A DNA stretch of 64,000 nucleotides from an uncultured Prevotellaceae bacterium (GTDB taxonomy: Bacteria > Bacteroidota > Bacteroidia > Bacteroidales > Bacteroidaceae): assembly GCA_900320565.1 (NCBI GenBank), contig ONSR01000040.1, forward strand, positions 1 through 64,000. The letters are read 5' to 3'. Below are positions 50,443-59,821 of the stretch, one piece after another (the first letter of the stretch is position 1; each line of letters starts with the position of its first letter). The notes under the pieces are model-generated. The model had not been told where the DNA came from and searched no databases. It saw only the letters and a program-made list of their open reading frames with translations. A program made the position numbers and the translations under genes.

Positions 50443-52281
50443 ATGAAGAGGGAAGAAAAAAATGGTCTCAGAGCCTATCTGATGGGCATTGTCAGCAATC
50501 TGCCTGAATGCCCGGGCTGCTACCAGTATCTCGACGAGACTGGTACCATCATCTATGTCGGCAAGGCAAAGAACCTGAAGCGGCGTGTTTACTCGTACTT
50601 TTCGAAAGAGCACGATAATCGAAAGACAGCTATTCTCGTGTCTAAGATACGGGATATCAAGTACATAGTCGTCAAGACGGAAGAGGATGCTCTCCTGCTT
50701 GAAAACAACCTCATAAAGCAATGGTCGCCTCGTTATAACATCCTTCTCAAGGACGGAAAAACGTATCCAAGCATCGTTGTAACCAATGAATACCTGCCAC
50801 GCATCTTCCAAACTCGCAAGATAGACAAGCGTCTGGGCACTTATTTTGGCCCTTACAGCCACGTTCCCACAATGTATCTTCTGCTCGAACTTATTGGGAA
50901 ATTGTATCCTTTAAGGCGTTGCAGAGAAATCATAACAGCCAATTCCATCGAAAATGGCAAGCATAAAGAGTGCCTGGAGTACCATATAAAGAACTGCAAA
51001 GCACCATGTACGAAGCGACAAAGCCACGAAGAATACATGGAATATATCGCTGAGGCAAAAGAAATCCTGAAGGGAAACACGGCACAACTGGAGCGGCAAA
51101 TGCTCCAACGAATGCAGGAATATGCTGCAAAACTACAGTTCGAAGAGGCAGAAGCAATTAAGCAAAAGTACATTCTTCTCGAGAATTATCGTAGCAAGAG
51201 CGAGGTCGTAAGCAACTCCCTCCATAATATAGATGTCTTCAACATCGAGAACAATGAAAAGGTGGCCTACATCAACTACCTTCACGTCACAAATGGTTGC
51301 ATCACGCAGGCCTTTACCTTTGAGTATGCAAAGCGCCTCGATGAGCCAGATGACGAGTTGCTTGCAGCAGGAATCATCGAGATGCGACAACGTTACCACA
51401 GTGAAAGTAAGGAAGTTATCGTACCGTTTCCCGTGGAACATTTAGGGGAGGATTTGCTCATCACAGTGCCTCAAAAGGGAGACAAAAAGAAGTTGCTTGA
51501 GCTTTCCAGGCTAAATGTCTTGCAATATAAGAAGGACAGGATTAGTCAGAGCGACAAGTTAAATCCTGAACAAAAGCAGGTGCGTTTGATGAAAGAACTG
51601 CAAGAAGCACTTTACCTCCCTACCCTGCCGATGCAAATTGAATGCTTTGACAACTCGAACATCAGTGGTACGGATGCAGTTGCTGGCTGCGTCGTCTTCA
51701 AGAAATGCAGGCCAAGTAAGCAGGATTACCGCAAGTACATTATCAAGACAGTGAGCGGGCCTGATGATTATGCCAGCATGCAGGAGGTGGTTCGAAGGCG
51801 TTACAGTCGTATGATAGAAGAAGAAAAGCCCCTACCCGACCTGATAATTACGGATGGCGGGCGTGGACAAATGGAAGTCGTAAGACAGGTCGTGGAGGAC
51901 GAACTGCAGCTATCTATACCGATTGCGGGTCTTGCGAAGGATGACAAACACAGGACAAACGAACTGCTCTTTGGGTTTCCTCCACAAACGATAGCAATGA
52001 AAACGGATTCTCCGCTGTTTCGTCTGCTCACGCAAATACAGGACGAAGTGCACAGATATGCCATTACATTCCATCGCGACAAACGCAGCAAGCATCAAAT
52101 TGCAAGCATTCTGGACAACGTTCCTGGCATTGGACCGAAAACAAAGACACTGTTGCTGAACAGATTTCACAGCGTGAAGCGAATCAGGGAGGCAGAAGAA
52201 GATGAACTTGCAGCTGTGATTGGAGCCTCGAAAGCTAAGGTTTTGAAGGAATTCCTTGCAGATGCCGATAAAAAGTCGTAG
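50443..52281 (+). CDS. uvrC: excinuclease ABC subunit C
   Basis: 612 residues, full length. The N-terminal GIY-YIG nuclease shows GCYQYLDETGTIIYVGKAKNLKRR. The UVR helix QLEFEEAEAIKQ-type segment is near 225. The C-terminal RNase H-like nuclease (IECFDNSNISGTDAVAG near 400, IITDGGRGQ near 468) and a helix-hairpin-helix (VPGIGPKTKTLLL) near 565 are present. It makes both cuts in nucleotide excision repair. Third gene of the mnmG run. Confidence 0.96.
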   Translation: MKREEKNGLRAYLMGIVSNLPECPGCYQYLDETGTIIYVGKAKNLKRRVYSYFSKEHDNRKTAILVSKIRDIKYIVVKTEEDALLLENNLIKQWSPRYNILLKDGKTYPSIVVTNEYLPRIFQTRKIDKRLGTYFGPYSHVPTMYLLLELIGKLYPLRRCREIITANSIENGKHKECLEYHIKNCKAPCTKRQSHEEYMEYIAEAKEILKGNTAQLERQMLQRMQEYAAKLQFEEAEAIKQKYILLENYRSKSEVVSNSLHNIDVFNIENNEKVAYINYLHVTNGCITQAFTFEYAKRLDEPDDELLAAGIIEMRQRYHSESKEVIVPFPVEHLGEDLLITVPQKGDKKKLLELSRLNVLQYKKDRISQSDKLNPEQKQVRLMKELQEALYLPTLPMQIECFDNSNISGTDAVAGCVVFKKCRPSKQDYRKYIIKTVSGPDDYASMQEVVRRRYSRMIEEEKPLPDLIITDGGRGQMEVVRQVVEDELQLSIPIAGLAKDDKHRTNELLFGFPPQTIAMKTDSPLFRLLTQIQDEVHRYAITFHRDKRSKHQIASILDNVPGIGPKTKTLLLNRFHSVKRIREAEEDELAAVIGASKAKVLKEFLADADKKS

Positions 52282-52286
52282 CTTTG
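52279..52286 (+). promoter_or_regulatory. possible internal promoter before dtd
   Basis: TAGCTTTG overlaps the uvrC stop codon, 48 bases before dtd. It fits TAnnTTTG and may give separate expression of dtd-mazG. Confidence 0.4.
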
Positions 52287-52334
52287 CACTATATAATAAG
52301 GAATAGAGTAGGGGAGAACACAACCTGAAGAGAA

Positions 52335-52787
52335 ATGAGAACAGTCATACAGAGAGTACAAAGGGCCAGTGTCAGCGTGGAAGGCAAGACAGTGTCGAGC
52401 ATTGGAAACGGGCTGTTGCTATTACTTGGCATTGAGGCTGCAGACACCGAAGAAGATGCCCAGTGGCTGTGCCGGAAAGTGCTTGGACTAAGGATATTCG
52501 ACGATGAAGCGGGCGTCATGAACCGCAGCATTATGGACATCGACGGGGAGATTATTGTCGTGAGCCAGTTCACGTTGTTCGCCAGCTACAAGAAAGGCAA
52601 CCGCCCCAGCTGGTTACGTGCTGCTGGACACGAGCATGCTGTACCAATGTACGAACGCTTTGTCGAACTCCTCAGCCAAGGTCTTGGCAAGAAGGTAGGC
52701 ACTGGCGTGTTTGGTGCAGAGATGAAGGTCGAGCTTATCAACGACGGGCCTGTGACAATTTGTATGGATACAAAGAATAAGGAATAA
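52335..52787 (+). CDS. dtd: D-aminoacyl-tRNA deacylase
   Basis: 150 residues. It frees tRNA from D-amino acids. The start MRTVIQRVQRASVSVEG and the catalytic motifs SQFTL (about 79-83) and NDGPVT (about 138-143) are canonical. It is followed after 6 bases by the MazG-like gene. Confidence 0.97.
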   Translation: MRTVIQRVQRASVSVEGKTVSSIGNGLLLLLGIEAADTEEDAQWLCRKVLGLRIFDDEAGVMNRSIMDIDGEIIVVSQFTLFASYKKGNRPSWLRAAGHEHAVPMYERFVELLSQGLGKKVGTGVFGAEMKVELINDGPVTICMDTKNKE

Positions 52788-52793
52788 CAGAAT

Positions 52794-53117
52794 ATGACGA
52801 TACGAGAAGCACAAGAACGTGTAGATCAATGGATTAAGACGTATGGCGTACGCTATTTCAACGAGCTGACCAATATGGCTTGCTTGACAGAGGAAGTAGG
52901 GGAGTTGGCTCGTGTAATAGCGCGAAAATACGGCGAACAATCGTTCAAAGAAGGTGAGAGCCAGGATGTTAGCGAAGAGATGGCTGATGTGCTTTGGGTT
53001 CTCATCTGCCTAGCGAACCAGACGGGGGTCGATTTGACAGCTGCTTTGGAAGCAAGCATCGAGAAGAAGACTGCTCGGGATAAGGACAGACACAAGAATA
53101 ACTTAAAATTAAAATAA
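52794..53117 (+). CDS. MazG-like nucleotide pyrophosphohydrolase
   Basis: 107 residues, a single MazG domain. The metal-binding pattern ExxE ... ExxD is seen as TEEVGELARV near 30-39 and SEEMADVLWVL near 60-70. It should hydrolyse (d)NTPs to monophosphates, as a house-cleaning enzyme. It is conserved next to dtd in Bacteroidales. Confidence 0.92.
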   Translation: MTIREAQERVDQWIKTYGVRYFNELTNMACLTEEVGELARVIARKYGEQSFKEGESQDVSEEMADVLWVLICLANQTGVDLTAALEASIEKKTARDKDRHKNNLKLK

Positions 53118-53206
53118 CTGTAAAACTGTTAAGAAAACAGAACGGCATTAAACTGCCGGAACGATAAAACGGTCAAAACGACAGAACAACATAAAACCTG
53201 AATAAC

Positions 53207-54103
53207 ATGGAAACAATCGAGAAAAGCAAGTACGATCAAATGCTCGGGCAGTATAATACTGCACTGAATGACAGTGAGATAGCTGCTAAAGTAGCCGAAA
53301 TCATCGAGAAGAAAGTGCCGGAGAACGACACGCTGGCTGTCAAGAAGTTCCTGATGGGCAGCGTGGAACTTACGACACTCAAGACGACAGACTCCGAGGA
53401 GAGCGTCCTCGCGTTCACAGAGAAAGTAAATAAGTTCGAGGATGCTTACCCTGAACTGCCCCACATCGCTACCATCTGCGTCTATCCCTGCTTTGCAAAG
53501 ATAGTGAGCCAAAGCCTTGAGGTAGAAGGTGTTGAAGTGGCTTGCGTGAGTGGCAGCTTCCCATCTTCACAGGCTCTGATAGAGATAAAGACCGTCGAGA
53601 CTGCCCTTGCCCTGAAGGATGGCGCAACGGAAATCGACATCGTGATGAGCGTAGGCAAGTACTTGAGCGGCGACTACGAGACACTTTGCGACGAGATCAG
53701 CGAGTTGAAGGCTATCTGCGGAGACAAGAAGATGAAGGTCATCCTGGAGACCGGCCTGCTGCCAAGCGCTTCGGACATCAAGAAAGCGAGTCTGCTGGCG
53801 ATGTATGCCGGTGCGGACTACATAAAGACGAGCACGGGCAAGGAGAAGCCTGCAGCCACTCCGGAAGCAGCCTACGTCATGTGCCAAGCAATCAAGGAGT
53901 ACTACGACAAGACAGGAATCCAGATTGGCTTCAAGCCCGCCGGCGGCCTCAACACGGTGCACGACGCGCTCATCTATTATACAATAGTGAAAGAGGTGCT
54001 CGGCGAGAAGTGGCTCACCAATCAGTGGCTGCGACTTGGCACAAGCAGGTTGGCCAACTTGCTGCTGAGCGAGGTCGTTGGTGAAGAGGTGAAGTTCTTC
54101 TGA
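53207..54103 (+). CDS. deoC: deoxyribose-phosphate aldolase
   Basis: 298 residues. The TIM barrel shows IDIVMSVGKYLSGDY, KVILETGLL and the Schiff-base lysine in GADYIKTSTGK near residue 205. An N-terminal extension of about 70 residues relative to E. coli is usual in this group. It turns deoxyribose-5-P into acetaldehyde and glyceraldehyde-3-P. It is last in the mnmG-deoC run; GTGAAAAAG repeats follow the stop codon. Confidence 0.95.
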   Translation: METIEKSKYDQMLGQYNTALNDSEIAAKVAEIIEKKVPENDTLAVKKFLMGSVELTTLKTTDSEESVLAFTEKVNKFEDAYPELPHIATICVYPCFAKIVSQSLEVEGVEVACVSGSFPSSQALIEIKTVETALALKDGATEIDIVMSVGKYLSGDYETLCDEISELKAICGDKKMKVILETGLLPSASDIKKASLLAMYAGADYIKTSTGKEKPAATPEAAYVMCQAIKEYYDKTGIQIGFKPAGGLNTVHDALIYYTIVKEVLGEKWLTNQWLRLGTSRLANLLLSEVVGEEVKFF

Positions 54104-54198
54104 AAAAGTGAAAGGGTGAAAAAGTAAACAGGTGAAAAAGGACGAGGTGCGAACGGGCGGAACATTTTTCATCAGCGAAAACGTCATTTTACCCTCAC

Positions 54199-54252
54199 GA
54201 GAATCGATTATTTGAAGCCTCGGGGCTTGGCGGACGAAAAGAAACGATTCTC
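54199..54252. other. nested hairpin in an intergenic gap
   Basis: GAGAATCG (54199) pairs with CGATTCTC (54245), enclosing a second hairpin AAGCC-TCGG-GGCTT (54215-54228). It could be a terminator for deoC without a T-run, or a small structured RNA. Confidence 0.4.
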
Positions 54253-54340
54253 AGAGGCCCATTTTGAGCCTAAGCAGTTGAACTAAAGAGATTTAAGCCC
54301 TAAAATAGTGAACAGGAAATTTTTCAAAATAGAAAAGGAA

Positions 54341-55174
54341 ATGAAGAAAAGGAGTCTTTTGATGCTTGGAGTGGCATGTTTGCTGCTCTCATCGTGTGTG
54401 GTTAGCAAGAAGAAGTTCGAGATTGCCGAAGCCGGCCGTTTGGCTGCACTCTACAGCCGCGACAGTCTGGCCGACTTGCTTGGGATGACCAGGACGGACT
54501 ATGCCATTCTCGACGAGTTGCGGAACGGCTTGTTGAACGACACAGCCTTGCTCAAGAACAGCATCCGCAACTATCAGCAGTTGCTCGCCACAGGTCAGAA
54601 CGAGAATCAGAAACTCAGTGCGAACCTGAAGGACCGCGAGAAGACGATAGCCGAACTGCAGAAGATGATCGACCAGCAGAACAAGAAGGTGAAGGACCTG
54701 CTCAGCAGCGTGAAGGATGCCCTGCTTGGATTCAGCAGCGACGAACTGACCGTCCGCGAGGAAGGCGGCAAGGTCTATGTGGCGATGAGCGACAAACTCC
54801 TGTTCGAATCGGGCAAAGCCATCGTGAACGAGCAGGGTAGGGCAGCGCTGGGCAAGCTGGCACAGGTGCTCAACAAACAGACCGACATCGACGTCTATAT
54901 CGAGGGACACACAGACAACGTGCCCATCAAGACAGCCGTCTTCCAAGACAACTGGGACCTCAGCGTCATCCGAGCCACATCGGTTGTGCGCATCCTGACC
55001 GAGACCTACGGCGTCAATCCCCTGCAGATACAGCCATGCGGTCGAGGCGAGTTCAAGCCTGTCGATGTCAACACCACGCCCGAGGGCAGAGCCCGCAACC
55101 GCCGTACGGAAATCATCATGGCTCCGCGCCTCGACAAACTGTTCAAGATGCTCGAAGAGAGCAAGGTGCAGTAA
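54341..55174 (+). CDS. OmpA family outer-membrane lipoprotein
   Basis: 277 residues. The lipobox LLSSC gives a lipoprotein after a short basic start. A coiled coil (about 70-125) is followed by an OmpA-like peptidoglycan-binding domain: LFESGKAIVNEQGRAAL, IEGHTDNVPI, NWDLSVIRATSVVRIL and GRARNRRTEIIM. It should tether the outer membrane to peptidoglycan. An upstream GTG at 54308 would add 11 residues, but the lipobox favours ATG 54341. Confidence 0.92.
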   Translation: MKKRSLLMLGVACLLLSSCVVSKKKFEIAEAGRLAALYSRDSLADLLGMTRTDYAILDELRNGLLNDTALLKNSIRNYQQLLATGQNENQKLSANLKDREKTIAELQKMIDQQNKKVKDLLSSVKDALLGFSSDELTVREEGGKVYVAMSDKLLFESGKAIVNEQGRAALGKLAQVLNKQTDIDVYIEGHTDNVPIKTAVFQDNWDLSVIRATSVVRILTETYGVNPLQIQPCGRGEFKPVDVNTTPEGRARNRRTEIIMAPRLDKLFKMLEESKVQ

Positions 55175-55200
55175 ATCAGGCAGGCAGGAGCGTCGCGAGG

Positions 55201-55284
55201 CGCCCTATAGGGGAGTGAACATTCCCCTATAGAGGAGTGAGCATTCCCCTATAGAGGAGTGAACGTTCCCCTATAGGGGATAAT
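55201..55284. repeat. 22-bp palindromic array, CCCTATAG type
   Basis: Four units between the OmpA lipoprotein gene and ctp. The middle two read ATTCCCCTATAGAGGAGT, and the first and last keep CCCTATAGGG. The second arm now matches AGGAGTGA rather than GGGCGTT, a sub-type shared with the copy inside mnmG. Confidence 0.92.
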
Positions 55285-55320
55285 TTTCGCCTCAGTCATC
55301 CGTATGTCGAAAATTATTCG

Positions 55321-55328
55321 TATCTTTG
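55321..55328 (+). promoter_or_regulatory. -7 promoter element of the ctp operon
   Basis: TATCTTTG, 42 bases before the ctp ATG. Confidence 0.65.
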
Positions 55329-55370
55329 CGAGCGTATTTAGCATCTTACACATATATATAATATAGCATT

Positions 55371-56975
55371 ATGAAAAGATTCGCCTTAGCAGTCGTCACG
55401 TTGCTCACTTGCATGAGCCTCTCGGCACAATGGCGCTTCGGCAACTCGCCAGCGAACAACAATGCAGCCAACGACTTGGAGCAGAACATGCAAAAGCTCG
55501 TCATGGCCAGCGTTATGATAAACAACTTCTACGTCGATAGCGTGGACTCGAAGAAACTCACGGAAGACGCCATCAACGGCATACTCTCCAAGCTCGATCC
55601 GCACTCGGCTTACACTAATGCGGCTGACACCAAGAAGTTCACCGAGCCGTTGGAAGGCTCCTTCGAGGGTATCGGCGTGCAGTTCAACATGTTGGAGGAC
55701 ACGCTGCTCGTCATCCAGCCTGTGCCAAAGGGACCAAGCGAACGCGTCGGCATCCTGGCCGGCGACCGCATCGTCAGCGTGGCAGATACAGCCATAGCCG
55801 GCGTGAAGATGAGTCGCGAAGAAATCATGCATCGCCTGCGCGGCAAGAAGGGAACCATCGCCCACCTCGGCATCGTGCGTCGAGGCATCAAGGACACACT
55901 CTACTTCGACGTCAAGCGCGACCGCATCCCCGTCAACTCGGTCGATGCCGCCTACATGGTGACGCCCACCATCGGACTCATCCGCTTCAACAACTTCGCA
56001 CAGACAACACACGACGAAGTGGTGCAGGCCATCAAGAAACTGAAGGAGAAAGGCATGAAGGACCTCATCATAGACCTTCAGCAAAACTCGGGCGGCTTCC
56101 TGCAAGCTGCGGCAGACATCGCCAGCGAGTTCTTGCAAAGAGGCGACATGATAGTCTATACGAAGGGGCGCAGCGTACCCAACCAGGAGTTCCGAAGCAC
56201 CGGAGGGGGCTGTTTCCAAGAAGGTAAAGTGGCCGTCCTCATCGATGAATACAGCGCATCGGCTGCCGAAATACTCTCCGGAGCCATACAGGATCAGGAC
56301 CGCGGCATCGTCGTCGGACGACGTTCCTTCGGCAAAGGCCTCGTACAACGCCCATTCAACATGCCCGACGGCAGTATGATACGACTCACTACAGCACGCT
56401 ACTACACCCCCTCCGGCCGTTGCATACAGAAACCCTACGAGAAAGGAAAGAACCTCGACTACGCCAAAGACGTCATCAACCGCTACAATAAAGGCGAACT
56501 GACCAACGCCGACAGCATACACTTCCCCGATTCCCTGCGCTATCAGACCCTGCGAAAAGGCCGCACAGTCTATGGTGGAGGCGGCATCATGCCCGACTAC
56601 TTCGTACCGCTCGACACAACGCGCTATGCGAAATGCTACCGCGAACTGTCTGCCAAAAGCATCATCATCAATGCCAACCTCAAGTATATGGACAAGCATC
56701 GGAAGAAGTTGGCGAAAGCTTATCCCACCTTCGAGAAGTTCAAAGCCGAGTTTGAACTGCCGCAGGAACTCATCGACGAGATATTTGCAGAAGGCGAAAA
56801 GCAGAACATCAAACCAAAGGACGACGAGGAACGGCAGAAGACAACAGACAACATCCGACGCATCGTCAAAGGACTCGTCGCACGAGACCTGTGGGACATG
56901 AGTGAGTACTTTGCCCTCATCTATGACGACGACGAAGTGGTCAAAAAGGCGGTCGAACTGCTGCAGGCTCCATGA
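55371..56975 (+). CDS. C-terminal processing protease (S41 family)
   Basis: 534 residues with a signal peptide ending at about SLSA (residue 18). A PDZ domain covers about 95-165 (GIGVQFNMLEDTLLV, PSERVGILAGDRIVSV). The S41 catalytic region has the Ser in DEYSASAAEILSGAIQD near 303 and the Lys in RSFGKGLVQRPF near 325. It cleaves periplasmic proteins after their C-termini. Its stop overlaps ybeY by 4 bases. Confidence 0.95.
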   Translation: MKRFALAVVTLLTCMSLSAQWRFGNSPANNNAANDLEQNMQKLVMASVMINNFYVDSVDSKKLTEDAINGILSKLDPHSAYTNAADTKKFTEPLEGSFEGIGVQFNMLEDTLLVIQPVPKGPSERVGILAGDRIVSVADTAIAGVKMSREEIMHRLRGKKGTIAHLGIVRRGIKDTLYFDVKRDRIPVNSVDAAYMVTPTIGLIRFNNFAQTTHDEVVQAIKKLKEKGMKDLIIDLQQNSGGFLQAAADIASEFLQRGDMIVYTKGRSVPNQEFRSTGGGCFQEGKVAVLIDEYSASAAEILSGAIQDQDRGIVVGRRSFGKGLVQRPFNMPDGSMIRLTTARYYTPSGRCIQKPYEKGKNLDYAKDVINRYNKGELTNADSIHFPDSLRYQTLRKGRTVYGGGGIMPDYFVPLDTTRYAKCYRELSAKSIIINANLKYMDKHRKKLAKAYPTFEKFKAEFELPQELIDEIFAEGEKQNIKPKDDEERQKTTDNIRRIVKGLVARDLWDMSEYFALIYDDDEVVKKAVELLQAP

Positions 56976-57400
56976 TAACCTACAACACCATAAATGTAGC
57001 GATGCCGGACATCGCCGAGGCAGAGGTCTCGGCGTGGGTCAAGAGCACAGCCGCCACATATAATAAGGTCGTTGGCGACATCAACTACATCTTCGTGGAC
57101 GACGAAACCATGCTCGACATCAATCGGCGCTTCATCGGGCACGACTATTACACAGACCACATCGGCTTCGACTACAGCAAGGATGGCGCTCTGAGCGGCG
57201 ACATCTACATCAGTCTCGACACCGTCAAGACGAATGCCGAGCTCTATCATGTCAAGCCAGACGAGGAACTCCGGCGCATCATCATTCACGGTCTGCTGCA
57301 CCTCTGCGGCCTTCGCGACAAGACAGACGAGGAAAGGCAACTGATGCAACAAGCCGAGGACCGCGCCCTGGCCATCGGTAACGGGAAGGGACAATTATGA
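56972..57400 (+). CDS. ybeY: rRNA maturation RNase YbeY
   Basis: 142 residues. The zinc motif is HGLLHLCGLRDKTDEE (about 108-123); as in other Bacteroidetes an Asp stands where E. coli has the third His. It takes part in 16S rRNA 3' end processing and ribosome quality control. Coupled to ctp by an ATGA overlap. Confidence 0.93.
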   Translation: MITYNTINVAMPDIAEAEVSAWVKSTAATYNKVVGDINYIFVDDETMLDINRRFIGHDYYTDHIGFDYSKDGALSGDIYISLDTVKTNAELYHVKPDEELRRIIIHGLLHLCGLRDKTDEERQLMQQAEDRALAIGNGKGQL

Positions 57401-57431
57401 ATTATGAATTACTAATTATGAATTAAATAAG

Positions 57432-58469
57432 GTGGAAGATTTCGACATAAGACAAGAAGGCAGGCAGAAAGAAAAGGATTTCGAGAACGCCCTGCGGCCT
57501 TTGTGCTTCGAGGACTTCAGCGGACAACAGAAAGTCGTCGAGAATCTGCGTATCTTCGTCGAGGCCGCGAAGTATCGCGGAGAACCCCTCGACCACACAC
57601 TCCTGCATGGCCCTCCAGGCTTGGGCAAGACTACACTCTCCAACATCATAGCCAACGAGCTCGGAGTAGGCTTTAAGCTCACCAGCGGCCCCGTGCTTGA
57701 TAAGCCTGGCGACCTGGCCGGCATCCTCACTTCCCTCGAGCCGAACGACGTGCTCTTCATCGACGAGATACATCGCCTCTCACCCATCGTGGAGGAATAC
57801 CTCTACTCGGCCATGGAGGATTACCGTATCGACATCATGATCGACAAAGGCCCCTCGGCACGAAGCATCCAGATAGATTTGGCACCATTCACGCTTGTGG
57901 GAGCCACCACACGCAGCGGCCTGCTCACAGCTCCCCTGCGAGCACGCTTCGGCATCAACATGCACCTTGAGTACTACGATGCCGACACCTTGCAGAAGAT
58001 TGTGATGCGTTCGTCCGGCATCCTGGGCGTACCCATCGACTTCGAAGCCGCCGGCGAGATTGCCAGCCGCAGTCGTGGCACACCTCGTATCGCCAACGCA
58101 CTGCTCCGACGCGTCCGCGACTTCGCGCAAGTCAAGGGAAATGGCCGCATCGACCTCGATATAGCACGCGTCGCACTTGAGGCCCTCAACATAGATCGCT
58201 ATGGTCTCGACGAGATAGACAACAAGATCCTGACCACCATCATCAACAAGTTCCAGGGAGGCCCCGTGGGAATCAACACGATAGCCACAGCCGTGGGCGA
58301 AGACGCAGGCACCGTCGAGGAGGTTTACGAGCCGTTCCTCATCAAAGAGGGCTTCATCAAACGCACGCCCAGAGGCCGCGAAGTCACCGAACTCGCCTAC
58401 AGGCATCTGCACATTTCCCCGTCGAAAGATGGTTACATGCAAGGCGACCTCTTCGGCGGAGAGCTTTGA
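57432..58469 (+). CDS. ruvB: Holliday junction branch migration helicase RuvB
   Basis: 345 residues. Walker [10 protein letters not shown] near 62, Walker [10 protein letters not shown] near 108, sensor [18 protein letters not shown] near 155 and the C-terminal winged helix ([20 protein letters not shown]) are all present. The start is GTG at 57432, just after ATGAATTATG-type repeats. Confidence 0.97.
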   Translation: MEDFDIRQEGRQKEKDFENALRPLCFEDFSGQQKVVENLRIFVEAAKYRGEPLDHTLLHGPPGLGKTTLSNIIANELGVGFKLTSGPVLDKPGDLAGILTSLEPNDVLFIDEIHRLSPIVEEYLYSAMEDYRIDIMIDKGPSARSIQIDLAPFTLVGATTRSGLLTAPLRARFGINMHLEYYDADTLQKIVMRSSGILGVPIDFEAAGEIASRSRGTPRIANALLRRVRDFAQVKGNGRIDLDIARVALEALNIDRYGLDEIDNKILTTIINKFQGGPVGINTIATAVGEDAGTVEEVYEPFLIKEGFIKRTPRGREVTELAYRHLHISPSKDGYMQGDLFGGEL

Positions 58470-58544
58470 GGCTTTTCCCTCCCTGAAAAATACTACGAAA
58501 TAACGAAATAACGAAATAACGGTATAACGAAAAATAACGAGACA

Positions 58545-59774
58545 ATGGTACTGAATTACATTTGGATAGGCTTCTTCCTAATAGCGTTTCTCATCGCTGT
58601 GGTACAACTTTTTCTGGGCAACACCGAAGTGTTTCCTGCAATAATGAACAGCACATTCGAGAGCGCAAAGACGGCTTTCGAAATATCCCTCGGGCTTACC
58701 GGCGTGCTATCCCTGTGGATGGGCATCATGAAGATAGGCGAGAAAGGCGGACTGGTGAATGCTTTGGCGCGATGGCTCTCGCCCCTCATGGTGCGACTCT
58801 TCCCTGAGATTCCCGCAGGGCACCCCGTCTTCGGCCACATCTTCATGAACTTCAGCGCCAACATGCTGGGTCTCGACAACGCAGCCACTCCCCTTGGACT
58901 CAAAGCCATGGAGGGTATGCAGGAACTCAACAAGCAGAAAGACACCGCCACCAACGCCATGATCATGTTCCTCGTGCTCAATACCAGCGGACTGACCATT
59001 ATCCCTGTCGGCGTGATGACCTACCGTGCCGTGGCGGGGGCAGCCCAACCCACCGATGTCTTCATACCCATCCTCATCGCAACATCCATCGCTACGCTCG
59101 CAGGCATGGTCATTACCAGTCTCTACCAACGCATCAATCTCTTCAACCGTGCCATCATGACGTTTGTCATCGGGCTGTGTATTGCCGTGAGCGGCATCAT
59201 TTGGCTCAGTACGCAAGCGGATCAGGAGACGATGAACAAGTGGAGTACCGTAGTAGCCAACGTCCTTCTCTTCAGCATCATCGTGGCCTTCATCTGGGCA
59301 GGCATGAGGAAAAAGGTAAATGTCTATGAAGCCTTCATCGAAGGGGCGAAGGGTGGTTTCGACACGGCCGTGCGCATCATCCCATACCTGGTAGCCATCC
59401 TGGTAGCCATCGGCGTGTTCCGAGCATCAGGAGCCATGGATTTCATCGTTGGCGGCGTAGGTCGCTTCGTAGAATGGTGTGGCGGCAATGCCGACTATGT
59501 AGCCGCTTTGCCCACAGCCATCATGAAACCTCTCTCTGGAAGCGGTGCCCGCGGCATGATGGTCGATGCCATGAATCAATACGGCCCTGACTCTTTCATC
59601 GGACGCCTCTCGTGTATCTTCCAGGGAGCCACGGACACGACGTTCTACATCCTCGCCGTCTACTTCGGCAGCGTCGGCATCCGCAAGACGCGCCACGCCG
59701 TTATGGCTGGCCTCCTGACCGACATCTGCGGCGTCATTGCAGCGATTGGTGTAGCAGCCCTATTCTTTGGATAA
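58545..59774 (+). CDS. SpmA/SpmB-fused nucleoside recognition (Gate) membrane protein
   Basis: 409 residues with about ten spans. The N-terminal half is SpmA-like (GLTGVLSLWMGIMKIGEKGG, GHPVFGHIFMNFSANMLGLDNAATPLGLKAM) and the C-terminal half SpmB-like (ALPTAIMKPLSGSGARGMM, CIFQGATDTTFYILAVYFGSVGI). In spore formers the two are separate. In Bacteroidetes the fused form is common and its substrate is unknown. The 75 bases upstream carry GAAATAAC repeats. Confidence 0.92.
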   Translation: MVLNYIWIGFFLIAFLIAVVQLFLGNTEVFPAIMNSTFESAKTAFEISLGLTGVLSLWMGIMKIGEKGGLVNALARWLSPLMVRLFPEIPAGHPVFGHIFMNFSANMLGLDNAATPLGLKAMEGMQELNKQKDTATNAMIMFLVLNTSGLTIIPVGVMTYRAVAGAAQPTDVFIPILIATSIATLAGMVITSLYQRINLFNRAIMTFVIGLCIAVSGIIWLSTQADQETMNKWSTVVANVLLFSIIVAFIWAGMRKKVNVYEAFIEGAKGGFDTAVRIIPYLVAILVAIGVFRASGAMDFIVGGVGRFVEWCGGNADYVAALPTAIMKPLSGSGARGMMVDAMNQYGPDSFIGRLSCIFQGATDTTFYILAVYFGSVGIRKTRHAVMAGLLTDICGVIAAIGVAALFFG

Positions 59775-59779
59775 AACAT

Positions 59780-59820
59780 AATTTAGGCGTGCTTAATTGA
59801 CCAACTAAGCACGCCTAAAT
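59780..59820. terminator. bidirectional terminator between spmAB and gluQRS
   Basis: 15-bp stem ATTTAGGCGTGCTTA / TAAGCACGCCTAAAT between convergent genes, with A/T-rich flanks on both sides. Confidence 0.88.
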
Positions 59821-59821
59821 T

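Noticed and set aside
55386..56699. 437-codon minus-strand open frame opposite ctp
   Set aside because: Antisense shadow of the S41 protease, whose PDZ and catalytic motifs are intact.
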